Positions 1 through 7,736 of a DNA stretch of 55,239 nucleotides are shown in pieces. Position 1 is the stretch's first letter, and the number at the start of each line of letters is the position of its first letter. The notes below the pieces were generated by a model. The model was not told where the DNA came from. It worked only from the letters and a program-made list of their open reading frames with translations, and ran no database searches. Both the position numbers and the translations under genes were made by a program. Source of the DNA: Paracnuella aquatica (GTDB lineage Bacteria > Bacteroidota > Bacteroidia > Chitinophagales > Chitinophagaceae); NCBI RefSeq assembly GCF_003332885.2, contig NZ_QOWJ01000020.1:1-55239 (forward strand), written 5' to 3'.

Positions 1-7
1 GGGAGTG

Positions 8-40
8 CAAAGATAAAGATAATTACACCAATCAACCAAA
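8..40 (-). promoter_or_regulatory. Bacteroidota-type promoter for a gene beyond the left edge
   Basis: On the minus strand a TTTG (-33 box, 40-37) is followed after 21 bases by TATCTTTG (-7 box, 15-8), a full match to the Bacteroidota vegetative promoter pattern. It points off the left edge, so the gene it serves is not visible. A second copy with the same spacing lies about 150 bases upstream. Confidence 0.6.
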
Positions 41-155
41 AGTTTTTTGAGAACCTTTCCAAAAACAACCAAAAACCAAAAAAACTTTAAGCGAAACAAC
101 AAAGAACTAAATGAAGAAAACTGCCCGCTGTAATGGTATGAACAACCGCGGCCTG

Positions 156-188
156 CAAAGATAAGAGGGTTAGGTAATTCAATGCAAA
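156..188 (-). promoter_or_regulatory. Second, upstream Bacteroidota-type promoter facing left
   Basis: TTTG at 188-185 and TATCTTTG at 163-156 on the minus strand are again separated by 21 bases. The stretch between this promoter and the left edge has no convincing ORF. It is therefore either a long 5' leader or a small RNA, feeding a gene outside the window. Confidence 0.55.
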
Positions 189-224
189 TAAAAAGCGCAA
201 TAAAAGGAACTTTTATTGCGCTTT
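187..224 (-). terminator. Rho-independent terminator of the 300-1031 gene
   Basis: A perfect 14-bp inverted repeat (192-205 / 211-224, loop GGAAC) is followed on the minus strand by a T-rich tract. It sits about 75 bases after the stop codon of the minus-strand gene and just before the second left-facing promoter. Confidence 0.7.
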
Positions 225-299
225 GACGAAGGGTTAACGATTGGTGGTTATATTCCCTTATATACTTACGGTGTTTCCTTCATCGTAAATAATTCACGA

Positions 300-1031
300 T
301 TACTTTCTACCCCGGCTCCATACTTCATGTATATCATCGCCACGAGAACTTTTGCCACTGTGGTGCCAGTTGCCTCCTTCCACTTTGCCGGAAAAAGATA
401 ATGAAGTTCCTACCCTGCTACTATCCCGGGAGAAAAAGTCGATGTGCTCCGTGTACTTGCCATCAGTAAAAGTGTAGCGGCCGCCGCCGGTTCCGTAAAA
501 GCCTTTAGCGCCCGGATCAATGGCAACCCACTGAAACATCGAACCAGTTAACAGCTTCACGGTTTTACGGGTGCCTGTTTGGTGAATGGTTTGCATGCTG
601 CCGTCTTGCATGCGTTGGGTTATTTGCCAGGCACCGGCCAATGGGCTTTGGCCTGCATCGAGTTGCGTCCATCTTTTTGCAACGCCATCTTTTGCAGTGG
701 TCACCAAATTATTGCCAGTGCCCGAAGTTGCAACAACCGATTGGGTGCCCACATTGTCCGGCGTTTGCGTGTCGTATTCCCATTTAATATGCAAGCCATC
801 AGCTTTTCGTTCAAATGGGCCGCCTTTGGTAAAGAGGAAGGTTTTACCTGCATAAGCGGTATGTGAAAGGTATCCGTCAGTTGCTATTAAAAGATGTGCA
901 GTATCGCCGGTTTTCATTTGCCAGGCACCTTGCAGCGTTTGCTGTGGCGGTTGCGGTTTTCTTAGAAAAGCTGCCAGCACAACTAAAGATGCAGACAACA
1001 TTAAAAACCTGGTTATTGTTCTTGTTCGCAT
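300..1031 (-). CDS. Secreted protein of unknown function, lipocalin-like
   Basis: This is a 243-residue protein with an N-terminal signal peptide (MRTRT, then a hydrophobic run to about residue 22), so it is probably exported to the periplasm or outside. The mature part contains two similar segments, each opening with an L-x-GAWQ motif (LQGAWQM and LAGAWQI). This is the pattern of a duplicated beta-rich, lipocalin-like fold seen in secreted Bacteroidota proteins of unknown function. A longer ORF begins at 1067, but the -7 box TATACTTG ends two bases before the ATG at 1031, which favours the shorter start. No catalytic motif is visible. It stands alone, with its own promoter and terminator. 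Confidence 0.7.
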   Translation of the reverse strand: MRTRTITRFLMLSASLVVLAAFLRKPQPPQQTLQGAWQMKTGDTAHLLIATDGYLSHTAYAGKTFLFTKGGPFERKADGLHIKWEYDTQTPDNVGTQSVVATSGTGNNLVTTAKDGVAKRWTQLDAGQSPLAGAWQITQRMQDGSMQTIHQTGTRKTVKLLTGSMFQWVAIDPGAKGFYGTGGGRYTFTDGKYTEHIDFFSRDSSRVGTSLSFSGKVEGGNWHHSGKSSRGDDIHEVWSRGRK

Positions 1032-1033
1032 GG

Positions 1034-1041
1034 CAAGTATA
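1034..1041 (-). promoter_or_regulatory. -7 box directly before the 1031 start codon
   Basis: TATACTTG (one mismatch to TAnnTTTG) ends two bases upstream of the ATG at 1031 on the minus strand. Transcription would begin at or very near the start codon. Confidence 0.4.
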
Positions 1042-1239
1042 TTTTGGGTGAATGAATGTAAAAACAAATTGTATCTGTCCGGTGGAAAAGGTACGATTCA
1101 TTAGTGCCGCATTGATCAAAAACCTTGTTTAACAAACCTTTGCCGATAATAAACGCCTATTTACCGATAAACGGGTTCCAATATTTAAAATTGAAACCTA
1201 TTTTTGGCGACCTAAACCTTTCGAAATTTAAAATATCCG

Positions 1240-1416
1240 ATGAAAAAATACTTGACTGAAAAGAACGCCCTCACTGTGATGGTAAGCCTCTTCTGCTTTG
1301 TAATGATGATCGTATCCTTTGTAAAAGACCAGTCCCTGTGGCAATCGGTTGCTTTTGCTTTGGCGTTCAGTTTTTCGGTAGAATTGATCTGTCACCGCGC
1401 CAAGGAAAACAGCTAA
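1240..1416 (+). CDS. Small membrane protein with two predicted helices
   Basis: This is a 58-residue ORF starting MKKYLTEKNAL. Two hydrophobic segments (about residues 12-26 and 34-49) are separated by a polar KDQS turn, and the tail is charged (HRAKENS). That is the layout of a small inner-membrane hairpin protein. The family was not recognised. It lies alone between two minus-strand genes and ends three bases before the stop codon of the convergent DUF4268 gene. The clean amphipathic arrangement and the MKK start make it more likely real than chance. Confidence 0.55.
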   Translation: MKKYLTEKNALTVMVSLFCFVMMIVSFVKDQSLWQSVAFALAFSFSVELICHRAKENS

Positions 1417-1419
1417 GCC

Positions 1420-1881
1420 TTACCGAAGCGCTTCGAAGCTATAACGGGCCTCGCTCCAAAATGCATCCAGCGCCCTGATGCGGGGTTTGAAAAAAGAAAC
1501 AAGCGCCGGCCAGTCATCCTTTCTAAATACAGAAACATTAGGCAATTGCTGATACACCCGGCTGAACGCTTTTCCGTTTTCATCCTCGGCTTCGTGCTGC
1601 CAGGTCCAGCTTTCACCCAGGTGCGCTTCTAATATTTTTTTTACCTGCTGCAGTTGCTCCATAAACAAATGGCGCACACCCGCATCGGGGTGGCGCATTT
1701 CAATGCCGATGGTTGCTGCATTGCTGCCGGCATCCATGCGAAACTGCACATGCTTTTCGCCGGTTTTGTAATTGATCCAATTGATTTTTTCGCCATCCGC
1801 GGAATGTACGGGGGCCATATACAACCCAAAGGCAGTCCAAAATTCCTGGCGAATACGTGAGGCTTCCTGACGGGAAAACAT
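1420..1881 (-). CDS. DUF4268-like protein
   Basis: This is a 153-residue soluble protein. The sequence opens with a helix containing IRQEFWTAFGLYM, continues through a WINYKTGEKHVQFRMD strand and GIEMRH, and ends in a helical F-KPRIRALD-FW segment. This resembles the DUF4268 domain, a small alpha/beta fold found alone or attached to restriction-related proteins. No nuclease residues could be assigned. No neighbouring restriction-modification genes are present, so a housekeeping role is as likely as a defence role. It is convergent with the small membrane protein gene. Confidence 0.6.
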   Translation of the reverse strand: MFSRQEASRIRQEFWTAFGLYMAPVHSADGEKINWINYKTGEKHVQFRMDAGSNAATIGIEMRHPDAGVRHLFMEQLQQVKKILEAHLGESWTWQHEAEDENGKAFSRVYQQLPNVSVFRKDDWPALVSFFKPRIRALDAFWSEARYSFEALR

Positions 1882-2015
1882 AGGCTAAAATTAGGGATGG
1901 ACGCCAAAGAAAATGCAACGCAACCATTAATAAAGACTTGCAGCCAGCCAAAGAAAATAGAGTGCCGTTCGAAAAAATGGCATGTTATTTCCTAATAGCA
2001 AAGAAAACCAATGTT

Positions 2016-2156
2016 ATGAAAGCGAATAGTAAACCCGTACAGATGAACCAAGTGAGTTTGAAGCAGGTCCAGTCGAAAATCGCCGTATTCCTGATCTTAT
2101 TCTTTGTCATTTTTGGCGCAGCCAGCTTGTATATGTTGCTCAACAGCCCTGCCTAA
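2016..2156 (+). CDS. Small single-helix membrane protein
   Basis: This is a 46-residue ORF: a polar N-terminus (MKANSKPVQMNQ), then one strong hydrophobic helix (about residues 23-40, ending FGAASLYMLL) and a very short tail. An upstream in-frame ATG at 1938 would add an unlikely extension. The helix end resembles that of the neighbouring 49-residue protein at 2468 (FVGASFYVLV), so the two may be paralogues. A hairpin follows at 2267-2291. No family was recognised. Confidence 0.5.
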   Translation: MKANSKPVQMNQVSLKQVQSKIAVFLILFFVIFGAASLYMLLNSPA

Positions 2157-2266
2157 ATAAATTTTATTTCAACTCCATAGGTTTTGAAAAAGCTTCCGGT
2201 TCGGTACCCATGACAGCAATGTGCTCATTGCACCCATAACCGATCTTACCGCAAAAAACTTTGCAA

Positions 2267-2291
2267 CAAAGCCACCCCTTGGGTGGCTTTG
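2267..2291 (+). terminator. Hairpin after the 46-residue membrane protein
   Basis: A perfect 11-bp stem (CAAAGCCACCC / GGGTGGCTTTG) with a 3-base loop is followed by a weak T-rich stretch. It is probably the terminator of the gene ending at 2156. Confidence 0.5.
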
Positions 2292-2467
2292 TTCATTTAG
2301 CAAAATGCAGTTTATTATTTCAAATAATTGCACGCAGCAATCAGTCGTTGGGGTAAACCGTCCACACCAAAATTTAGCAAAAGGCCTTAAAACAAGCGCT
2401 TTCCGCTTTAAAACGAAATGGCACGCTTTTGCACTTATAAAGGGTAAGTAGATAAAATTGAATTTTT

Positions 2468-2617
2468 ATGAACCTGAATCGTGAGCATGAAAAAATGGTA
2501 ACGGCACCTGTTAGAGAAGACTTCAACTGGGGCGCCACCATCACCGTGTTGCTGCTGTTGCTGGCATTTGTAGGCGCATCTTTTTATGTATTGGTAAGTA
2601 GCTATATGGCTGTATGA
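2468..2617 (+). CDS. Small single-helix membrane protein
   Basis: This is a 49-residue ORF, MNLNREHEKM followed by a charged stretch, then one hydrophobic helix (about residues 23-42) and a short tail ending SSYMAV. It has the same layout as the 46-residue protein 310 bases upstream. A G+C-rich terminator follows at 2670. The positive and negative charges before the helix suggest the N-terminus faces the cytoplasm. Function is unknown. Confidence 0.5.
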   Translation: MNLNREHEKMVTAPVREDFNWGATITVLLLLLAFVGASFYVLVSSYMAV

Positions 2618-2669
2618 TAAAACACTGTACCCATTGAAGCATCGAGAACTGTACCATTGAAAACTAAGG

Positions 2670-2692
2670 GGGCCTGAAGCGGCCCTTTTTTT
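2670..2692 (+). terminator. Rho-independent terminator
   Basis: GGGCC and GGCCC form a stem around the loop TGAAGC, followed by seven T. It closes the small membrane protein gene and lies just before the next promoter. Confidence 0.7.
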
Positions 2693-2704
2693 ATGCCCGC
2701 CATT

Positions 2705-2712
2705 TATCTTCG
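2705..2712 (+). promoter_or_regulatory. -7 box four bases before the GNAT start codon
   Basis: TATCTTCG (one mismatch to TAnnTTTG) is followed by CGGC and then the ATG at 2717. This excludes the upstream ATG at 2693 as a start and implies an almost leaderless transcript. Confidence 0.5.
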
Positions 2713-2716
2713 CGGC

Positions 2717-3241
2717 ATGAGCCTTTCATTATCGATTGTACCCGCCAAGCAAGAAGATGTTCCATCTATTGTGCACCTGGTAAACAGCGCCTACCGCGGC
2801 GACACATCCCGCAAGGGATGGACCACCGAAGCCGAACTACTCGAAGGCATCCGGGTGGATGAAGCGGGCATCAAGCAATTATTGGCTGATGCAAACACCA
2901 CGCTTTTAAAAGCAACGACTGAAGCCGATGAACTGGTTGGCGTGGTACAATTGGAGCAGCAGGGCACTTCCATGTACTTGGGCATGCTTACCGTAAAACC
3001 CACACTGCAAAACGGGGGCATCGGCAAACAATTGATGGTGGCCGGCGAAAACTTGGCTAAAGAAAAAGGCTGCGCCAAAATGGTGATGACCGTTATTTCA
3101 GTCCGGCAGGAATTGATTCAATGGTATCAATCGAAGGGCTACACCATCACCGGCGATCGCAAGCCTTTTCCCACCGATCCAAGATTTGGCATCCCCAAAC
3201 AGCCGCTTGAATTTATTGTGATGGAGAAACCACTCGCCTAA
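2717..3241 (+). CDS. GNAT family N-acetyltransferase
   Basis: This is a 174-residue single-domain acetyltransferase. The acetyl-CoA loop is visible as LTVKP followed by QNGGIGKQLM (about residues 91-107), and motif B by the WYQSKGY segment near residue 137. These proteins move an acetyl group from acetyl-CoA to an amine; the substrate cannot be told from sequence. Start choice rests on the -7 box at 2705-2712. It is convergent with the PrsW-GNAT gene, which also ends in an acetyltransferase domain. Confidence 0.85.
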   Translation: MSLSLSIVPAKQEDVPSIVHLVNSAYRGDTSRKGWTTEAELLEGIRVDEAGIKQLLADANTTLLKATTEADELVGVVQLEQQGTSMYLGMLTVKPTLQNGGIGKQLMVAGENLAKEKGCAKMVMTVISVRQELIQWYQSKGYTITGDRKPFPTDPRFGIPKQPLEFIVMEKPLA

Positions 3242-3249
3242 AATTCAAA

Positions 3250-4461
3250 TTAAGAGGGCAATGCTGCCGCTTCCTCAACGATTATAGGAACCACATTTTT
3301 GTGCAGCCAAAGTGTGCCACTGTCCGACTGTTTCACTAAATCATCATTGCTTTCGGTGAAACCGGATTTTTCAAAAAATGGCCGTACCGGGTCGGTTTCC
3401 GGCACGGATAACATAATGGCAACGGCGCCATGGTCCATCATTTTGGTTTCGGCTCGCTGCAGCAAAAACCGGCCGGTGCCCCTGGCCCGGTGGTGCACCA
3501 GCACATACAGGTGCAGCAAGTGAAAACGCCCCGATGCGCCAGCTGCAAAAGCAATAAACCCAACCGGCAGGCCGGCATTAAACACCAGCATAAAACGGTG
3601 GCCGCGTAACCAAGCCTGGCGCAACGCCTCAAGCGATTGCCATTGCCGCAACTGGGCCTGTTCTGCACCTCCCACAGTTTCTTCTGCTTCAGCAAGGGCA
3701 TGCGTTACCAACAAGTGTACTTGCGGCAACTGGCTTGGGGCAACCTCCTGCACATCCCACACCGGCGCCAGCCGAAACAGCCGTTCGGAGGTTCGGTAAT
3801 GCAGGCGCAGCAACTGCCGGCTCAGGTGCACCGCCAGGAACAGGGAAAAAAGAGCACCACACACCAGCAGCAATTCCGAAACATACTGGGTAAGCCAGTG
3901 GTTTTCGCTGAGGAGCAAAAACGCATCGTAGGTGCCGTGCAAAAAGGCGGCACCCAACAGCCCGCACAGCAATAAAAGCGGCCGCCGGGCAGGATCGAAT
4001 TTGGCTTTGCCGGCAAAATATCCCATCACTACTGCAAACGATGCATGGGCCGGCACCGAGGTAAACATGCGCAAAATTGCCACCTCGTAGCCGTGGCGCC
4101 AGATGTAGCCGGCATTTTCAAGCGTGGCAAAACCCATGCTCACCATCACCGCGTACACAATACCATCCAAAGGCTCATCGAAGCTGGAACGGGTAAAACC
4201 ATAACTGCGCAGCATTAAATATTTGGCGCCCTCCTCTACCAGTCCCACCACGAAATAAGCAGTGAATAAGGTTTCGGGAATGGAATGCGGTGTGGAGCGA
4301 AATAAGCGCAGCTCGATGACTCCCGCCGGCAACACGGCCAGCATGCCCAGCAAAAAAGAGACGAGCAGGTAACGGGCCGGCTCGGGGTTATGCGCATCTT
4401 TGTAAAAAAAGAAAAAGCAAATGGCCAATCCCGGGGCAACTGCAAGAGCCGTGAGCAACAT
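3250..4461 (-). CDS. PrsW-type intramembrane metalloprotease fused to a GNAT domain
   Basis: This 403-residue protein has two parts. Residues 1-215 hold about seven hydrophobic segments and the PrsW motifs: EEGAK (76-80), ENAGY (115-119), PAHASF with H139 (137-142) and HGTYD (175-179). These are the expected metal-binding and catalytic residues of this membrane-embedded protease family, which cleaves membrane proteins such as anti-sigma factors. Residues 285-370 look like an acetyltransferase domain, with an LYVLVHHRARGTGRFLL motif A and a final FFEKSGF segment. A linker of about 65 residues joins them. PrsW proteins are usually the membrane part alone, so the fusion is notable. No sigma/anti-sigma pair lies nearby. 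Confidence 0.8.
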   Translation of the reverse strand: MLLTALAVAPGLAICFFFFYKDAHNPEPARYLLVSFLLGMLAVLPAGVIELRLFRSTPHSIPETLFTAYFVVGLVEEGAKYLMLRSYGFTRSSFDEPLDGIVYAVMVSMGFATLENAGYIWRHGYEVAILRMFTSVPAHASFAVVMGYFAGKAKFDPARRPLLLLCGLLGAAFLHGTYDAFLLLSENHWLTQYVSELLLVCGALFSLFLAVHLSRQLLRLHYRTSERLFRLAPVWDVQEVAPSQLPQVHLLVTHALAEAEETVGGAEQAQLRQWQSLEALRQAWLRGHRFMLVFNAGLPVGFIAFAAGASGRFHLLHLYVLVHHRARGTGRFLLQRAETKMMDHGAVAIMLSVPETDPVRPFFEKSGFTESNDDLVKQSDSGTLWLHKNVVPIIVEEAAALPS

Positions 4462-4587
4462 GCTTTTTTGTTTGAGTTAAGATAACAACCATCCACCAAA
4501 ATGCGTTGAATGTGGCAGACCATCCGCGCATTTTTTACCCCTTTACACTACGCTATAACGCAACTTACTTATCCTAACTTGTGCCCT

Positions 4588-7338
4588 ATGCACCGCATTT
4601 TTGTTTTGGCCTTTCTTTTTTTCTTGCAGAATGGTACCCAGGCACAGCAGTTTGGTGGTTTTGCACCCCGTACCCGCTGGCAGCAGATCGACACCGATAC
4701 GGCGCGGATTATTTTTCAGTCCCAATCCGAAACACAGGCGCAGCGCATAGCAGCCCTGGTGCACCGCATGGCAGCAACGAGACCGCAGCCGTTGGGCAAC
4801 CGCATCGACAAAATAAATGTAGTGCTGCATCCCAACACCACGCTGGCAAATGGTTATGTGGGCCTCGGGCCGTGGCGCAGCGAATTTTACCTGATACCCG
4901 GCTCCGATATTTTTGCGCAGGGCAATGTGCCCTGGTACGAACACCTGGCCATCCACGAATACCGGCATGTGCAGCAATACAGCAACATGAACCGCGGCCT
5001 GTCCAAAGCTTTCCGGGTGCTCCTGGGTGAGGAAGGCCAGGCATTTGCCAACTCGCTGGCGGTGCCCAACTGGTTTTTTGAAGGCGATGCCGTTCATTCC
5101 GAAACGGTGCTGACGCCGCAAGGCCGCGGCCGCCTGCCCCAGTTCATGAGCGGGCCTGCATCCATTTGGCTGGCGGGGCGCAACTACAGCCTGATGAAAT
5201 GGATGAACGGGTCGCTAAAAGATTTTGTGCCCAACCATTACCAGTTTGGCTACCTGCTTACCAACTATGGCTACACCCAGTTTGGCGATGCATTTTGGGG
5301 CAAGGTAGTGCACGATGCCAGTGCATACAGGGGCCTGCCTACACCCATGCGGTCGGCAATAAAAAAACACAGCGGCATGCGGTTCCGCAATTTTGTGCAG
5401 GAAGCGTTTAGGGATTACCGTGAGGAGCTGCCCCGCCCGAAAGAAGCACAGCCAATGGGCCTGGTCCGGCAGCAGTTTTTCCCGCAAATGATCGGGCAGG
5501 ATTCACTGCTTTTTCTTGAAAGCTCCTATCGCCACCTGCCGCGGTTTGTTTTACAACACAACAGCAAACAAAAAGTACTGAAGCTGCGGCATATTTCATC
5601 GGAAGACTGGTTTGCTTATCGCAACGGCAAAATTGTGTACACCGCCTACAATACCGATGCACGCTGGAGCCTTACCAATTACAGCAACATCGTGGTGCTG
5701 GATATGGCCACGGGCCGGGAACGAACCCTCACCAAAAAGCGCCGCTATTTTACCCCGGATATTTCGCCGTCGGGTAAAAAGCTGGCAGCTATAGAAATTG
5801 ACCCCAGCACCCGCAGCAGGCTGCACCTGCTGGATGCCGAAAACGGCGACCTGCTGCAGGAGATGACCATTGGCGAAGGCACCATGTTGCTGCACCCCCG
5901 GTTTATTGATGAAGAAACGCTGGTAATGGTACACCGCCGCCGCAACGGGTCGATGGCGCTGCACCGCTGGAACCTGGCTACCGGTGCGCAGGAAATGTTG
6001 CTTTATGCTGGTTACAATACACTCGGCTATCCATTTGTGTCGGAGGGAAAAATATACTTTACTTCCAGTGCCTCCGGCACCGATGATTTGTATTCGTTTG
6101 ATGCTGCAAGTGGCAAATTGCAGCGCCTAACCGAGACGGAAACGGGCAATTATTTTGTTTCGGCAAAAGGGGGCAACATTTATTTTGCGCAATTCACTGC
6201 CAACGGGCTGGAACTGCAAACCGGCACGGCCCAGGGCCAGCCGCTGGCAAAGGAATACCTGGCCAATGAACGGGAACGCTTTGCTCCATCCAGCGACAGC
6301 TTTAATATTTTACAAACACCAACGCAACGCTTTGCTACCAAGCGATACCGCAAAAGCACGGGCCTCGTGAACCTGCACAGCTGGCGCCCCAATTACGAAG
6401 ACCCCGAGTTCCTTTTTTCGGCGTACAGCCAGAACATTTTAAATACGCTGGATGCAACCGCCTATTACCGGTACAACCAAAATGAGCGATCGCACGGTGT
6501 GGGTGCCAACATAGCCTATGGCGGCCTGTACCCGGTGATTACCGGCGGCGCCGAATACACATTTAACCGGCGGCTGCGTACGCCGCGCCAAACACAACTT
6601 TTTGACCAGGCCGAAGCCAATGCCGGGTTTTACATCCCACTAAATTTTTCGGGCGGCAAAACGTACAAGTTCCTGCGCTTTGGTTCCAGCGTGGTGGTAA
6701 ACCGGCTGATGCCCAGTGGAAAGGAAAATCCCTACCAGGCCAGTACCCGCACTTACCTGCAACATTCGGTATCGTTCAGCCACCAGTTACCCCGGGCCCG
6801 GCAGCATATTTTCCCGCGATGGAGCTTGGCCATTGCGCCTTCGCTGCGGCACCAATTGGATGGCGCCGGCCGGCAGTGGCTGGTGAACGGACAAATGTCG
6901 CTGCCATCGATACGCAACCACAGCTTGGTGCTGGCGGGTTCGGTGCAGCTGGCTGATACTGGATTGGTGCTGTTCAGCAACCGTTTTGCCAATGCCCGAG
7001 GCTATGCCGATTATTACCTGCCACGGATGTGGCGCGTTTCGGCCAACTACCACCTCCCGCTCTTTTACCCCGACTGGGGCTTTGGTGGATTGCTTTATTT
7101 TATGCGCATCCGCGCCAACGTTTTTTACGACTACCAGCGAGCCTGGTGGCCGGGCCGCATTAGCCAGCGGGCACTGCGCAGCACCGGCACCGAGTTGTTT
7201 TTTGATACCAAATGGATGAACCAGTTGGATGCTACCATCGGCTTGCGCTACAGCTATTTGCTGGATGAAGGTTTTGGCGGGAATGGCAGCCGGCATAATT
7301 TCTCAGTGGTGTTGCCGGTGGATCTGTTGCGGCAGTAG
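4588..7338 (+). CDS. Large secreted protein: HExxH metallopeptidase-like domain, beta-propeller, C-terminal beta-barrel
   Basis: This 916-residue protein has a signal peptide (MHRIFVLAFLFFLQ, cleavage near AQA). Residues 123-127 read HEYRH, an HExxH zinc-binding motif, and a candidate third ligand region EGDAVHSE follows. The middle (about 330-600) contains repeats such as PDISPSGKKLAAIEID, typical of TolB/WD40-like propeller blades. The last 250 residues alternate aromatic and polar positions, as in an outer-membrane beta-barrel. It is probably anchored in the outer membrane with the peptidase domain exposed. Enzyme activity is inferred only from the motif. An ATG at 4510 is rejected because it would precede the signal peptide. 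Confidence 0.65.
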   Translation: MHRIFVLAFLFFLQNGTQAQQFGGFAPRTRWQQIDTDTARIIFQSQSETQAQRIAALVHRMAATRPQPLGNRIDKINVVLHPNTTLANGYVGLGPWRSEFYLIPGSDIFAQGNVPWYEHLAIHEYRHVQQYSNMNRGLSKAFRVLLGEEGQAFANSLAVPNWFFEGDAVHSETVLTPQGRGRLPQFMSGPASIWLAGRNYSLMKWMNGSLKDFVPNHYQFGYLLTNYGYTQFGDAFWGKVVHDASAYRGLPTPMRSAIKKHSGMRFRNFVQEAFRDYREELPRPKEAQPMGLVRQQFFPQMIGQDSLLFLESSYRHLPRFVLQHNSKQKVLKLRHISSEDWFAYRNGKIVYTAYNTDARWSLTNYSNIVVLDMATGRERTLTKKRRYFTPDISPSGKKLAAIEIDPSTRSRLHLLDAENGDLLQEMTIGEGTMLLHPRFIDEETLVMVHRRRNGSMALHRWNLATGAQEMLLYAGYNTLGYPFVSEGKIYFTSSASGTDDLYSFDAASGKLQRLTETETGNYFVSAKGGNIYFAQFTANGLELQTGTAQGQPLAKEYLANERERFAPSSDSFNILQTPTQRFATKRYRKSTGLVNLHSWRPNYEDPEFLFSAYSQNILNTLDATAYYRYNQNERSHGVGANIAYGGLYPVITGGAEYTFNRRLRTPRQTQLFDQAEANAGFYIPLNFSGGKTYKFLRFGSSVVVNRLMPSGKENPYQASTRTYLQHSVSFSHQLPRARQHIFPRWSLAIAPSLRHQLDGAGRQWLVNGQMSLPSIRNHSLVLAGSVQLADTGLVLFSNRFANARGYADYYLPRMWRVSANYHLPLFYPDWGFGGLLYFMRIRANVFYDYQRAWWPGRISQRALRSTGTELFFDTKWMNQLDATIGLRYSYLLDEGFGGNGSRHNFSVVLPVDLLRQ

Positions 7339-7407
7339 GTAAAGTCTGTTTTAATCTTTACTCAAAACAAAAAGCCGAACTTTTTGGTATTCCTTTTAAC
7401 GGTAAAT

Positions 7408-7443
7408 AAACGGCAACGCGTAAGCCAAAAGCCTTTGCCGTTT
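7408..7443 (+). terminator. Probable terminator of the secreted metallopeptidase-like gene
   Basis: A 9-bp inverted repeat (AAACGGCAA / TTGCCGTTT) with an 18-base loop ends in a short T run, about 70 bases after the stop codon. The remaining gap to 7699 shows no ORF and no recognisable RNA element; no glycine riboswitch was seen ahead of gcvP. Confidence 0.4.
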
Positions 7444-7699
7444 GTTCATATAAAAATGCATGAATGATGTTAGTGTTTGCTGAAACCAAATGAAAAATAA
7501 AAATGGTTGGAGCTTCAAAATGTCGTGTGCAATTTAATGCAGCAAGCTGCCATATAAACCGAGCTGTAGCTGCATCTTTTTTTAGCTAAAAAACCTGACG
7601 AATTATATAGTAAAACTGCACTCCTTTAGCGATTCATTTAATCGAAAACGTTTAACAGTGCAACATTTGCGCAAACCCATATTTGTAGCCAAAGGGGGT

Positions 7700-7707
7700 T
7701 AACTTTG
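7700..7707 (+). promoter_or_regulatory. -7 box of gcvP
   Basis: TAACTTTG, a perfect TAnnTTTG match, lies 29 bases before the gcvP start. No TTG with 19-21 base spacing was found upstream, so only the -7 half is supported. Confidence 0.45.
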
Positions 7708-7736
7708 CCCCCAAATTTCAAAGCACCCCATATTAT

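Noticed and set aside
7339-7736. Glycine riboswitch ahead of gcvP
   Set aside because: No tandem aptamer core or conserved block was found in the leader.
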